The translations under genes were made by a program, and so were the position numbers. A stretch of DNA of 5,281 nucleotides from Methylobacterium sp. (GTDB taxonomy: Bacteria > Pseudomonadota > Alphaproteobacteria > Rhizobiales > Beijerinckiaceae), in the NCBI GenBank assembly GCA_021154065.1, contig JAJKJG010000188.1:1-5281 (forward strand), given 5' to 3'. This document shows positions 1 through 5,281 of this stretch, in pieces (the first letter of the stretch is position 1; each line of letters starts with the position of its first letter). The notes under the pieces are model-generated. The model saw only the letters and a program-made list of their open reading frames with translations, had not been told where the DNA came from and did not search any database.

Positions 1-48
1 ATTCAGGCGATTCCATTCCTTAATGCCGGCATGGCCCTGTTGGCGTGA
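1..48 (+). CDS. Possible 3' end of an upstream gene (partial)
   Basis: Frame 1 is open from the window edge and reads 15 residues (IQAIPFLNAGMALLA) to a TGA at 46-48, 9 nt before the thiD start. Its codons (GCG, GCC, GGC, CTG) suit a GC-rich gene. Frame 2 is also open, to a TGA at 59-61 that would overlap the thiD ATG, but it uses poorer codons (AGG, CGA, TTA, TGT). I therefore prefer frame 1, while a non-coding edge cannot be excluded. The fragment is too short to identify a family. If real, thiD is probably translationally coupled to this gene. Confidence 0.35.
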   Translation: MQAIPFLNAGMALLA

Positions 49-57
49 AAGGCGCGC

Positions 58-861
58 ATGACGGCGATTGCGGTCACGATCGCGGGCTCCGATTCCAGCG
101 GCGGCGCGGGCGTCCAGGCCGATCTCAAGACGTTTTCGGCGCTGGGCGTCTATGGCGCGAGCGTGATCACGGCGCTCACCGCCCAGAACACGCGCGGCGT
201 GCAGGGCATCCACGACGTGCCGCCGGCCTTCATCGCGCGGCAGATCGACAGCGTCTTCTCCGATCTCGCGGTCGGCGCCGTGAAGATCGGCATGCTGTCG
301 CGCCCGGCGGCGATCGAGGCCGTGGCGGACGGCCTTGCGCGCTACGGCATCGAAACGGTCGTGCTCGATCCGGTCATGGTCGCGACGAGCGGCGACCGGC
401 TGCTCGCGCCCGAGGCGACCGAAACGCTGCGCTGCGCCCTCATCCCGAAAGCGCTGGTCGTGACGCCCAACCTGCCGGAAGCCGCCGCGCTCCTCGGCGA
501 GCCGGTCGCGGCGGACGAGGCGGCGATGCGGGGCCAAGCCGAGCGCATCCTGGCCCTCGGCCCCCGCGCCGTCCTGGTCAAGGGCGGACATGCAGAGGGC
601 CACGAGAGCGTGGACATCCTGATCGACGCCACTGGACGCATGCAGCGTTTCGCGGCGCCCCGCATCGCGACCCGCAACACGCACGGTACGGGCTGCACGC
701 TCTCTTCCGCCATCGCTGCGGGACTGGCGAAGGGGTTTGCGCTGCCCGAGGCCGTTGCTGCGGCCAAGATTTACGTCAGCGCCGCAATCGAAGCGTCCGG
801 GCGGCTTGCCGTCGGACGCGGGACCGGCCCCGTCCACCACTTCCACGCGCTCTGGCGGTAG
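58..861 (+). CDS. thiD: Bifunctional hydroxymethylpyrimidine / phosphomethylpyrimidine kinase ThiD
   Basis: This 267-residue protein is the usual length for ThiD, a cytoplasmic ribokinase-fold enzyme that phosphorylates 4-amino-5-hydroxymethyl-2-methylpyrimidine twice, giving HMP-PP for thiamine phosphate synthase. Visible signatures are AGSDSSGGAG at residues 9-18 near the N terminus, the TAQNT segment with Gln43 (the family's pyrimidine-contacting Gln), DPVM at 104-107, TPNLPEA from 136, KGGH at 175-178, and the anion-hole motif HGTGCT at 209-214 with Cys213 as the family's catalytic cysteine. The ATG at 58 is preceded by GAAAGG at 47-52 with 5-nt spacing, and the AGSD motif sits where it should relative to this start. 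No other thiamine gene is in view, so it may act as a stand-alone salvage/biosynthesis kinase. No TPP riboswitch is visible in the 57 nt upstream. The family call is very secure; the exact substrate preference is inferred. Confidence 0.96.
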   Translation: MTAIAVTIAGSDSSGGAGVQADLKTFSALGVYGASVITALTAQNTRGVQGIHDVPPAFIARQIDSVFSDLAVGAVKIGMLSRPAAIEAVADGLARYGIETVVLDPVMVATSGDRLLAPEATETLRCALIPKALVVTPNLPEAAALLGEPVAADEAAMRGQAERILALGPRAVLVKGGHAEGHESVDILIDATGRMQRFAAPRIATRNTHGTGCTLSSAIAAGLAKGFALPEAVAAAKIYVSAAIEASGRLAVGRGTGPVHHFHALWR

Positions 862-967
862 CTGGCTCGCCGCGCCGGCCGGGATCGCCGCGGCTTGATC
901 CGCCCCGAAGCATCCGTCACAGTGCCTTGGGCGATCGAGCCCACGTTGATGAACGGAACGGCACCGG

Positions 968-1585
968 ATGGGCGTCGAAGGACGGGACCGGCATCGGGAG
1001 TTGGACGCCGGCGCGCAGGTCCTCTCCGGCCAGCTCGGCAAGACCATCCAGCGGCTGCGCAAAGCCTACAACCTGTCCCTGTCGGAACTCGCCGAGCAGT
1101 CCGGCGTCGCCAAGTCGATCATCAGCCAGATCGAGCGCAACGAGACCAACCCGACGCTCGCCACCATCTGGCGGCTGTCGCAGGCGCTCGACGTATCGAT
1201 CGAGCGCGTCCTCGCCGCCGCGGACGACGAGCCTTTTCTGGAAAAATCATCGCGGGCCGACACGCCGATCCTCCACTCCCAGGACGGGAAGATGCGGCTC
1301 GCCATCATCGGCTGGATCAAGACGGTCGAATGGCTGCAATGGTACGACGTGCGCTCCGAGCCCGGCGGCGTGCTGGAATCCGAAGCGCACCAGCGCGGCT
1401 CGGTCGAGTGTCTTACGGTGCTCGACGGCGTGTTCGACGTCGAGGTCGGCGGCGTCGTGCAGCGTGCCGGGGCGGGCGAAACGCTGCGCTACCGCTGCGA
1501 CCGGCCGCATACGGTCCGCTGCCTCGGGGAGGCGCCAGGCCACGCCACGATGGTCTGCATCCTCAAGGCTGCGGTGATGGAATAG
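968..1585 (+). CDS. XRE-family transcriptional regulator with C-terminal cupin domain
   Basis: This 205-residue protein has the two-domain layout of cupin-containing XRE regulators. An HTH_3 DNA-binding domain spans about residues 22-82 (LGKTIQRLRKAYNLSLSELA, then VAKSIISQIERNETNPTLATIWRLSQAL, the classic recognition-helix region). A cupin_2-like beta-barrel follows at about 125-200 (PGGVLESEAHQRGSVECLTVLDG and DRPHTVRC). His141, Glu147 and His181 are candidate metal or ligand contacts, by position only. Such proteins usually sense a small metabolite through the cupin and repress catabolic, amino-acid or polyamine genes; the ligand here cannot be read from sequence. The ATG at 968 has a modest GGAACG at 955-960. 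The gene follows thiD after 106 nt without a clear terminator, so it may be co-transcribed or have its own promoter. It converges with the diheme cytochrome gene. Confidence 0.9.
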   Translation: MGVEGRDRHRELDAGAQVLSGQLGKTIQRLRKAYNLSLSELAEQSGVAKSIISQIERNETNPTLATIWRLSQALDVSIERVLAAADDEPFLEKSSRADTPILHSQDGKMRLAIIGWIKTVEWLQWYDVRSEPGGVLESEAHQRGSVECLTVLDGVFDVEVGGVVQRAGAGETLRYRCDRPHTVRCLGEAPGHATMVCILKAAVME

Positions 1586-1596
1586 CGGGCGGCCTT

Positions 1597-2517
1597 TTAC
1601 TGCGGCCCCTTCCGCCCCACTTGCGGCGGAAGCGAGAGGAGATACTCGGCGATCGCCGCCCGGTCCGCCTCGGGGATTTGCGCCATGTTGCGCACAACCG
1701 ACGCCATGTTGGAGCCGACCGAGTCGCCGAAGGGCGTCAGCCCGGAGGTCAGGACCTCGACCACGTCGCTCCTGGTCCAACCTTTGATGCCGGTCGCATC
1801 CGGCGTGATGTTCGGAACCCAGCCTTTGCGCTCCGGGTTCGGGCCGCCTGAAAAGCGGCGCTCGGCCGGGATGACGCCGAGCGCGTTGCGTGGACTGTGG
1901 CACTCCGCGCAGTGCCCCGGCCCCTCCGTCAGATAAGCGCCCCGGTTCCAGCTCGCGCTCTTCGCCGAGTCGGGCTGAAACATGCGGCCGTCGAGGAACG
2001 CGAGCTTCCATAGCCCTAAGCCCCGCCGGATGCTGAAGGGGAAGGGCAGGTCGTGGCCGCGGACGCGCCCCTCCACGGCCGGCAACGTTCTGATGAACGC
2101 GAACAGGTCGCGCACGTCGGCCGAGGCCATGCGCTGGTAAGATGTGTACGGGAACGCCGGGTAATAATGCCGCCCCTCGGGCGAGACCCCCCCGCGCATG
2201 GCGCGCAGGAACTGCTCCAGGGTCCAGCCGCCGATGCTGTCGCGCGGATGCGGGGAAATGTTGGGCGCGTAAAACGTGCCGAAGGGAGAGTGGAGCGCGA
2301 GGCCGCCGCCAGGGCGCGTCTTGTCGTCCTGATCCGGCGTGGCATGGCAGGAGGCGCAGCCGCCGGCGTAGAACATCGTGCGGCCGTTCGCGAGGTCCGG
2401 CTGCCCCGCCGGAATCGGCTCGAGCCCTGCGCGGACCATCTCCGGGCTGGTGAGGATCACGAAGCCGGTCGCCGCCAGGAGCGCGAAGCCGATCACAATC
2501 GCGATGGTCCGCTTCAT
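1597..2517 (-). CDS. Diheme cytochrome c (periplasmic or membrane-anchored, COG2010-type)
   Basis: This 306-residue c-type cytochrome begins with a Sec signal or signal anchor (MKRT then a hydrophobic stretch, residues 5-23). Two class I cytochrome c domains follow, with heme attachment sites CASCH at 54-58 and CAECH at 203-207. Candidate distal Met ligands are Met130 (TSYQRM) for heme 1 and Met271 (GSNMASVVRN) for heme 2. Segments such as PFGTFYAPNISPHP and WVPNITPDATGIKGWT are typical of the diheme subunits that pass electrons from periplasmic dehydrogenases to the respiratory chain. No dehydrogenase is present here, so the donor is unknown. The ATG at 2517 has a strong GGGGGAG site at 2524-2530 (6-nt spacing). 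It lies 76 nt downstream of the class II cytochrome gene in the same orientation, probably in one operon. Confidence 0.92.
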   Translation of the reverse strand: MKRTIAIVIGFALLAATGFVILTSPEMVRAGLEPIPAGQPDLANGRTMFYAGGCASCHATPDQDDKTRPGGGLALHSPFGTFYAPNISPHPRDSIGGWTLEQFLRAMRGGVSPEGRHYYPAFPYTSYQRMASADVRDLFAFIRTLPAVEGRVRGHDLPFPFSIRRGLGLWKLAFLDGRMFQPDSAKSASWNRGAYLTEGPGHCAECHSPRNALGVIPAERRFSGGPNPERKGWVPNITPDATGIKGWTRSDVVEVLTSGLTPFGDSVGSNMASVVRNMAQIPEADRAAIAEYLLSLPPQVGRKGPQ

Positions 2518-2523
2518 CCGGTT

Positions 2524-2530
2524 CTCCCCC
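2524..2530 (-). promoter_or_regulatory. Ribosome binding site of the diheme cytochrome gene
   Basis: On the minus strand GGGGGAG lies 6 nt before the ATG at 2517. It supports this start and independent translation initiation after the intercistronic hairpin. Confidence 0.7.
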
Positions 2531-2537
2531 GCAGCAA

Positions 2538-2561
2538 GAGGCGGGCGCTCAAGCCCGCCTC
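2538..2561 (-). repeat. Intercistronic hairpin between the two cytochrome genes
   Basis: GAGGCGGGC (2538-2546) and GCCCGCCTC (2553-2561) form a perfect 9-bp stem around a 6-nt loop. In the minus-strand transcript it falls after the class II cytochrome stop and ahead of the diheme cytochrome ribosome binding site. The sequence after it (TTGCTGCGGG) lacks a U-run, so full Rho-independent termination is unlikely. An mRNA-stabilising or processing stem, or partial attenuation that sets the ratio of the two cytochromes, is more likely. Confidence 0.6.
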
Positions 2562-2593
2562 GGATGATGACGCGAACGCAGCGATCGAGGGCG

Positions 2594-3031
2594 TCAGCTT
2601 TTCTTGATGCGGTAGGTTTCGTGACAGGCGCCGCAGTTCTTCGTCACATTAGCGAACGCGGCCTTGAAGGTATCAAGGTCCTTCGTCGCGGCCTCGGCTT
2701 CTTTGGCGTCCTTCTCGAACTTGGCGAAGGCCACCTTGAACTTACTCATGTCCTCCCAGATTTTCGGGGCGGCGGTGGTCTCGCCGCCGGTTTTCGAATT
2801 CTCGGGGAAGAGGGTAGGCATGCGTTGTGCGGCCTTCTCGTAAGTTTGGAAAATCGCCTTCGCCTTGGCGAGGTCGAAAGGCGCTTCGCCCTTCGCCATC
2901 TGCGAACCCGTGCGGGTCGCGGCTCCGTTGCCCTTCATGATGTTTCTGCGCTCGGCGATGGGATCGCCCTGCGCCATCACGGTGGCGATCCCGACTGCGA
3001 GCGCAGCGCCGGTGAAAATCATGCGGATCAT
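2594..3031 (-). CDS. Class II cytochrome c (cytochrome c' / c-556-like)
   Basis: This 145-residue protein has a signal peptide (residues 1 to about 21, MIRMIFTGAALAVGIATVMAQ) and a mature four-helix-bundle-type sequence rich in Lys, Ala and Glu. A single C-terminal heme site CGACH lies at 133-137 in the context NCGACHETYR, the hallmark of class II cytochromes c. Met32 in AERRNIMKGN lies where c-556-type members carry the sixth heme ligand, which suggests a low-spin electron carrier rather than a five-coordinate, gas-binding cytochrome c'; this is inference. The ATG at 3031 is chosen because AAGGGAG at 3041-3047 precedes it by 9 nt and it opens directly into the signal peptide. The frame stays open upstream to 3421, but that part lies over the rhodanese gene and is not protein-like. 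The gene sits between the rhodanese and diheme cytochrome genes. Confidence 0.92.
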   Translation of the reverse strand: MIRMIFTGAALAVGIATVMAQGDPIAERRNIMKGNGAATRTGSQMAKGEAPFDLAKAKAIFQTYEKAAQRMPTLFPENSKTGGETTAAPKIWEDMSKFKVAFAKFEKDAKEAEAATKDLDTFKAAFANVTKNCGACHETYRIKKS

Positions 3032-3040
3032 AAGCGGCGT

Positions 3041-3047
3041 CTCCCTT
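3041..3047 (-). promoter_or_regulatory. Ribosome binding site deciding the class II cytochrome start
   Basis: AAGGGAG on the minus strand ends 9 nt before the ATG at 3031. It selects this start over the much longer open frame reaching 3421 and over the second Met three codons inside (3022). Confidence 0.7.
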
Positions 3048-3144
3048 CGGCAACTTGGCCGTTTCCGAGAACCGATCTTTGCCAAAGGGCCACAACCAGA
3101 CCAACTGAAAACTTCGTGAGCGAGGACGCGCGGCGGCAGCGACT

Positions 3145-3471
3145 TCAGGCCACTGGCTCCCCCGCGGCGGCCCAATCCTTGAACCCGCCGCGATAATGCT
3201 CGTTGAGGTCGAGACCGGCCGCCTGCGCCCATTCGATCGCCCGGACCGAGCGGACCCCGGCCGCGCAGGAGAACACGATCCGCCGTCCCCCGGCCGCCGG
3301 CAGGGCTGCGGGATCGAACTGCGAAAGTGGATGGGATACGGAACCCGGAATATGTCCCGCCGCAAACTCGTGCGGTTCGCGAACGTCGACAAGCACGAGG
3401 GAGCCGTCGGCCAAGCCGCACTTGACCTCCTCACGGTCAAGATCGACAACGTCGCCCCGATTGGCAGACAT
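3145..3471 (-). CDS. Single-domain rhodanese-like sulfurtransferase
   Basis: This 108-residue protein is one complete rhodanese domain with little else, similar in size to GlpE. It shows LVDVREPHEFAAGHIPGSVSHPLS (residues 27-50, the VDVRE and HIPGS signatures), the active-site loop CAAGVRS with the probable persulfide-carrying Cys69, and the C-terminal YRGGFKDWAAAG motif. It has no signal peptide, so it should be cytoplasmic, unlike its cytochrome neighbours. The family moves sulfane sulfur from donors such as thiosulfate to thiophilic acceptors; the actual substrate is unknown. The ATG at 3471 has a perfect AAGGAGG site at 3483-3489. The class II cytochrome gene starts 113 nt further on in the same direction, so co-transcription is plausible but not shown. 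Confidence 0.92.
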   Translation of the reverse strand: MSANRGDVVDLDREEVKCGLADGSLVLVDVREPHEFAAGHIPGSVSHPLSQFDPAALPAAGGRRIVFSCAAGVRSVRAIEWAQAAGLDLNEHYRGGFKDWAAAGEPVA

Positions 3472-3482
3472 GGCGTCTGACG

Positions 3483-3489
3483 CCTCCTT
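3483..3489 (-). promoter_or_regulatory. Strong ribosome binding site of the rhodanese gene
   Basis: AAGGAGG on the minus strand is a full match to the 16S rRNA anti-Shine-Dalgarno sequence. It lies 11 nt before the ATG at 3471, slightly long but functional spacing. Confidence 0.7.
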
Positions 3490-3528
3490 CGCGTCCGAAT
3501 CCTGACAGGGTCCGTTCGCTTGACGAGA

Positions 3529-3553
3529 TACGTTTCGCGACGCCTCTGGTTCC
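3529..3553 (-). promoter_or_regulatory. Candidate EcfG-type (general stress sigma) promoter upstream of the rhodanese gene
   Basis: On the minus strand GGAAC (3553-3549) is followed after 16 nt by CGTA (3532-3529). Alphaproteobacterial EcfG/SigT promoters have GGAAC, 16-17 nt, then CGTT, so this matches 8 of 9 fixed positions. It would give a leader of roughly 50 nt before the rhodanese ATG. Chance matches of this length occur, so this is tentative. Confidence 0.33.
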
Positions 3554-3588
3554 CAGCCGGATCGCGGCGCGCGGGCCGATGGCGCCCC

Positions 3589-4698
<1,110 letters not shown>

Positions 4699-4702
4699 GC
4701 GG

Positions 4703-4713
4703 CCTTCTCCCTC
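4703..4713 (-). promoter_or_regulatory. Ribosome binding site supporting the TTG start of the HtrA gene
   Basis: GAGGGAGAAGG on the minus strand lies 4 nt upstream of the TTG at 4698, with its GGAG core 9 nt away. No ATG or GTG closer to the signal anchor has a comparable site; the in-frame GTG seven codons downstream would cut off the positively charged N terminus. Confidence 0.55.
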
Positions 4714-4792
4714 TCGTCCGCGCACGCAGACTACCAATGACGCAGACCCGGAGACGGTTCGAGGGTGGCCCTGCGACGGCCCCACGGCGTCT

Positions 4793-4816
4793 CCTCTCCC
4801 CGTGTGCGGGGAGAGG
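4793..4816. repeat. Palindromic intergenic repeat of the CTCTCCCC/GGGGAGAG type
   Basis: CCTCTCCCC (4793-4801) and GGGGAGAGG (4808-4816) form a perfect 9-bp inverted repeat, 10 bp counting the closing G4802-C4807 pair, with a TGTG loop. Palindromes with this core are scattered between genes in many GC-rich proteobacteria and produce spurious peptides such as SPHTGRG or SPRVRGEG, both of which appear here when translated. Only one copy is present, so its dispersed nature rests on general knowledge. It lies in the HtrA leader and has no U-run. Confidence 0.6.
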
Positions 4817-4875
4817 GGGACGCAACGGCTCAGCACGCCCGAAGCGTTCACCGACCGGGGCGGCGCGTTTCCGGC

Positions 4876-4902
4876 AAAAGAAAAGCCGCCCCGAAGGGCG
4901 GC
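4876..4902 (-). terminator. Intrinsic terminator with UUCG tetraloop
   Basis: On the minus strand GCCGCCC (4902-4896), loop TTCG (4895-4892), GGGCGGC (4891-4885) form a perfect 7-bp GC stem followed at once by TTTTCTTTT (4884-4876). The U-run is present only on the minus-strand side, which fixes the direction. It lies about 100 nt after the lipid kinase stop and 178 nt before the HtrA start. It ends either the kinase transcript, the proposed small RNA, or both. Confidence 0.88.
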
Positions 4903-4962
4903 CGAAGTCTGGGAGGAAACGCCAGGGAGAGCAGCGAGACCGTTGCACGAGCCTGGGCAACC
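4876..4962 (-). ncRNA. Candidate intergenic small RNA ending at the UUCG terminator
   Basis: This is a proposed ~87-nt minus-strand transcript. Reading 5' to 3', it has a hairpin GUUGC (4961-4957) / GCAAC (4946-4942), or an alternative longer pairing CCAGG (4956-4952) / CCUGG (4926-4922). A single-stranded CU-rich segment GUUUCCUCCCAGAC (4920-4907) and the terminator stem follow. CCUCCC could pair with Shine-Dalgarno regions, as in trans-acting riboregulators. The layout (5' stem, unpaired CU-rich seed, GC-rich terminator) resembles Rhizobiales sRNA families such as alpha-r8/MmgR (Rfam suhB), a likeness from memory and not an alignment. No credible ORF fits. The 5' end is inferred from a weak -10 (GATTAG, 4974-4969) under a CtrA-like box. 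The alternative is a long 3' untranslated region of the kinase gene. Confidence 0.5.
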
Positions 4963-4980
4963 CATGTCTAATCCCGAATG

Positions 4981-4997
4981 GGTTAACGAATGGTTAA
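4981..4997 (-). promoter_or_regulatory. CtrA-like binding box (TTAA-N7-TTAAC)
   Basis: On the minus strand TTAACCATTCGTTAACC matches the alphaproteobacterial CtrA consensus TTAA-N7-TTAAC exactly, with the common CC after each half. On the plus strand it appears as two near-identical 12-nt units starting AATGG (4977-4988 and 4989-5000). The upstream half-site can serve as a -35 (TTAACC) for the -10-like GATTAG at 4974-4969, 18 nt away. It sits 8 nt beyond the lipid kinase stop codon and about 20 nt before the proposed small RNA. Occupancy by CtrA is inferred. Confidence 0.5.
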
Positions 4998-5005
4998 TCC
5001 TGCGC

Positions 5006-5281
5006 TCAGGGCGCAAAGACCGTCACGGCGCCGGGCCAGATCGCAAAATGCGCCGGCGTCTCGGTCACGATCTCGCCGTCGGCGTTGACGGGGCGCGGAC
5101 GACGGGTGCGGATGTCGAACTCCTGGGCGCGGATGGCGCGCACCTCATCCCAGGCGCCGTGCTCGCCGTAGCGGAACGAGCGCGCCATCAGGGCGAGCTT
5201 CCAGGCCCGTTCAAGCTCCAGGCTGTAGAGATCGAGATGCTGATCGTCGATGGCCGCGTCCTTTTCCACCGCATTCCCGCC
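5006..5281 (-). CDS. Diacylglycerol kinase / YegS-type lipid kinase, C-terminal part (runs off the window edge)
   Basis: The last 91 residues are present and the frame is open through 5281, so the gene continues beyond the window; the GTG at 5269 is internal, not a start. The fragment reads GGNAVEKDAAIDDQHLDLYSLE, matching the GGN-x-D-x-x-IDD-x-x-LDLYSLE region of the family's C-terminal beta-sandwich. It ends in the conserved tail RTRRPRPVNADGEIVTETPAHFAIWPGAVTVFAP (compare the NTDGE...TPARF...PGAL.VFVP pattern). These enzymes phosphorylate diacylglycerol or related lipids at the inner membrane using ATP. The nucleotide-binding GGDGT domain lies outside the window, so substrate type cannot be judged. 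The TGA at 5006-5008 is followed by the CtrA-like box and, 100 nt later, a strong terminator. Confidence 0.87.
   Translation of the reverse strand, partial: GGNAVEKDAAIDDQHLDLYSLELERAWKLALMARSFRYGEHGAWDEVRAIRAQEFDIRTRRPRPVNADGEIVTETPAHFAIWPGAVTVFAP

Larger units (their letters stand above)
4699..5005. other. 307-nt intergenic region between lipid kinase and HtrA genes
   Basis: From right to left it holds the CtrA-like box (4981-4997), the candidate small RNA with its terminator (4876-4962), about 60 nt with no recognisable signal, the palindromic repeat (4793-4816), and the HtrA leader ending in the ribosome binding site. Frames open across it on both strands translate into repeat-derived, arginine/proline-rich peptides, so I regard it as non-coding. 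No convincing HtrA promoter was found. Confidence 0.7.

Noticed and set aside
1..57. TPP riboswitch upstream of thiD
   Set aside because: The visible leader is short, probably coding, and lacks the CTGAGA and related conserved thi-box segments.
869..894. Possible hairpin GCCGCG...CGCGGC after thiD
   Set aside because: The stem is only 6 bp with a 14-nt loop and no T-run follows, so it does not support a terminator.
45..1577. Long plus-strand open frame (510 codons) spanning thiD and the XRE gene
   Set aside because: It lies one frame off two well-supported genes, is rich in Arg/Gly/Pro as expected of a GC-rich shadow frame, and shows no domain.
1587..1617. GGGCGG...CCGCCC inverted repeat at the convergent stops of the XRE and diheme cytochrome genes
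   Set aside because: The 6-bp stem has a 19-nt loop, overlaps the cytochrome coding end and lacks a proper T-run on either strand; not convincing as a bidirectional terminator.

Overview
The window looks like a GC-rich alphaproteobacterial chromosome segment, most likely order Hyphomicrobiales (Rhizobiales). The grounds are the strong G/C bias at third codon positions, the pairing of a diheme c-type cytochrome with a class II cytochrome c, an intergenic GGGGAGAGG-type palindrome of a sort scattered through such genomes, and a TTAA-N7-TTAAC box matching the CtrA consensus. No mobile element, tRNA, rRNA or CRISPR array is visible.

Left part, plus strand: the possible tail of an upstream gene (1-48) is followed 9 nt later by thiD (58-861), the HMP/HMP-P kinase of thiamine synthesis. 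Next comes an XRE-family regulator with a C-terminal cupin domain (968-1585). This gene converges with the minus-strand genes; only 11 nt separate the two stop codons.

Right part, minus strand, in transcription order from the right edge: the C-terminal 91 residues of a diacylglycerol-kinase/YegS-type lipid kinase (5281-5006); a 307-nt intergenic region; a membrane-anchored HtrA/DegP-type serine protease with one PDZ domain, probably starting at TTG (4698-3589); a single-domain rhodanese (3471-3145); a class II (c'/c-556-like) cytochrome c (3031-2594); and a diheme cytochrome c (2517-1597). The last three have good ribosome binding sites and may form a periplasmic redox/sulfur-related unit. 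A hairpin lies between the two cytochrome genes. A candidate EcfG-type general-stress promoter (GGAAC-N16-CGTA) precedes the rhodanese.

The most interesting stretch is the intergenic region 4699-5005. On the minus strand it reads as a compact transcription unit: a CtrA-like box, a weak -10, about 87 nt with a short hairpin and a CU-rich UUUCCUCCC segment, then a textbook terminator (GC stem, UUCG loop, TTTTCTTTT). I propose a small trans-acting RNA gene here, possibly under cell-cycle control. The rest of the region holds the dispersed-type palindrome and the htrA leader.
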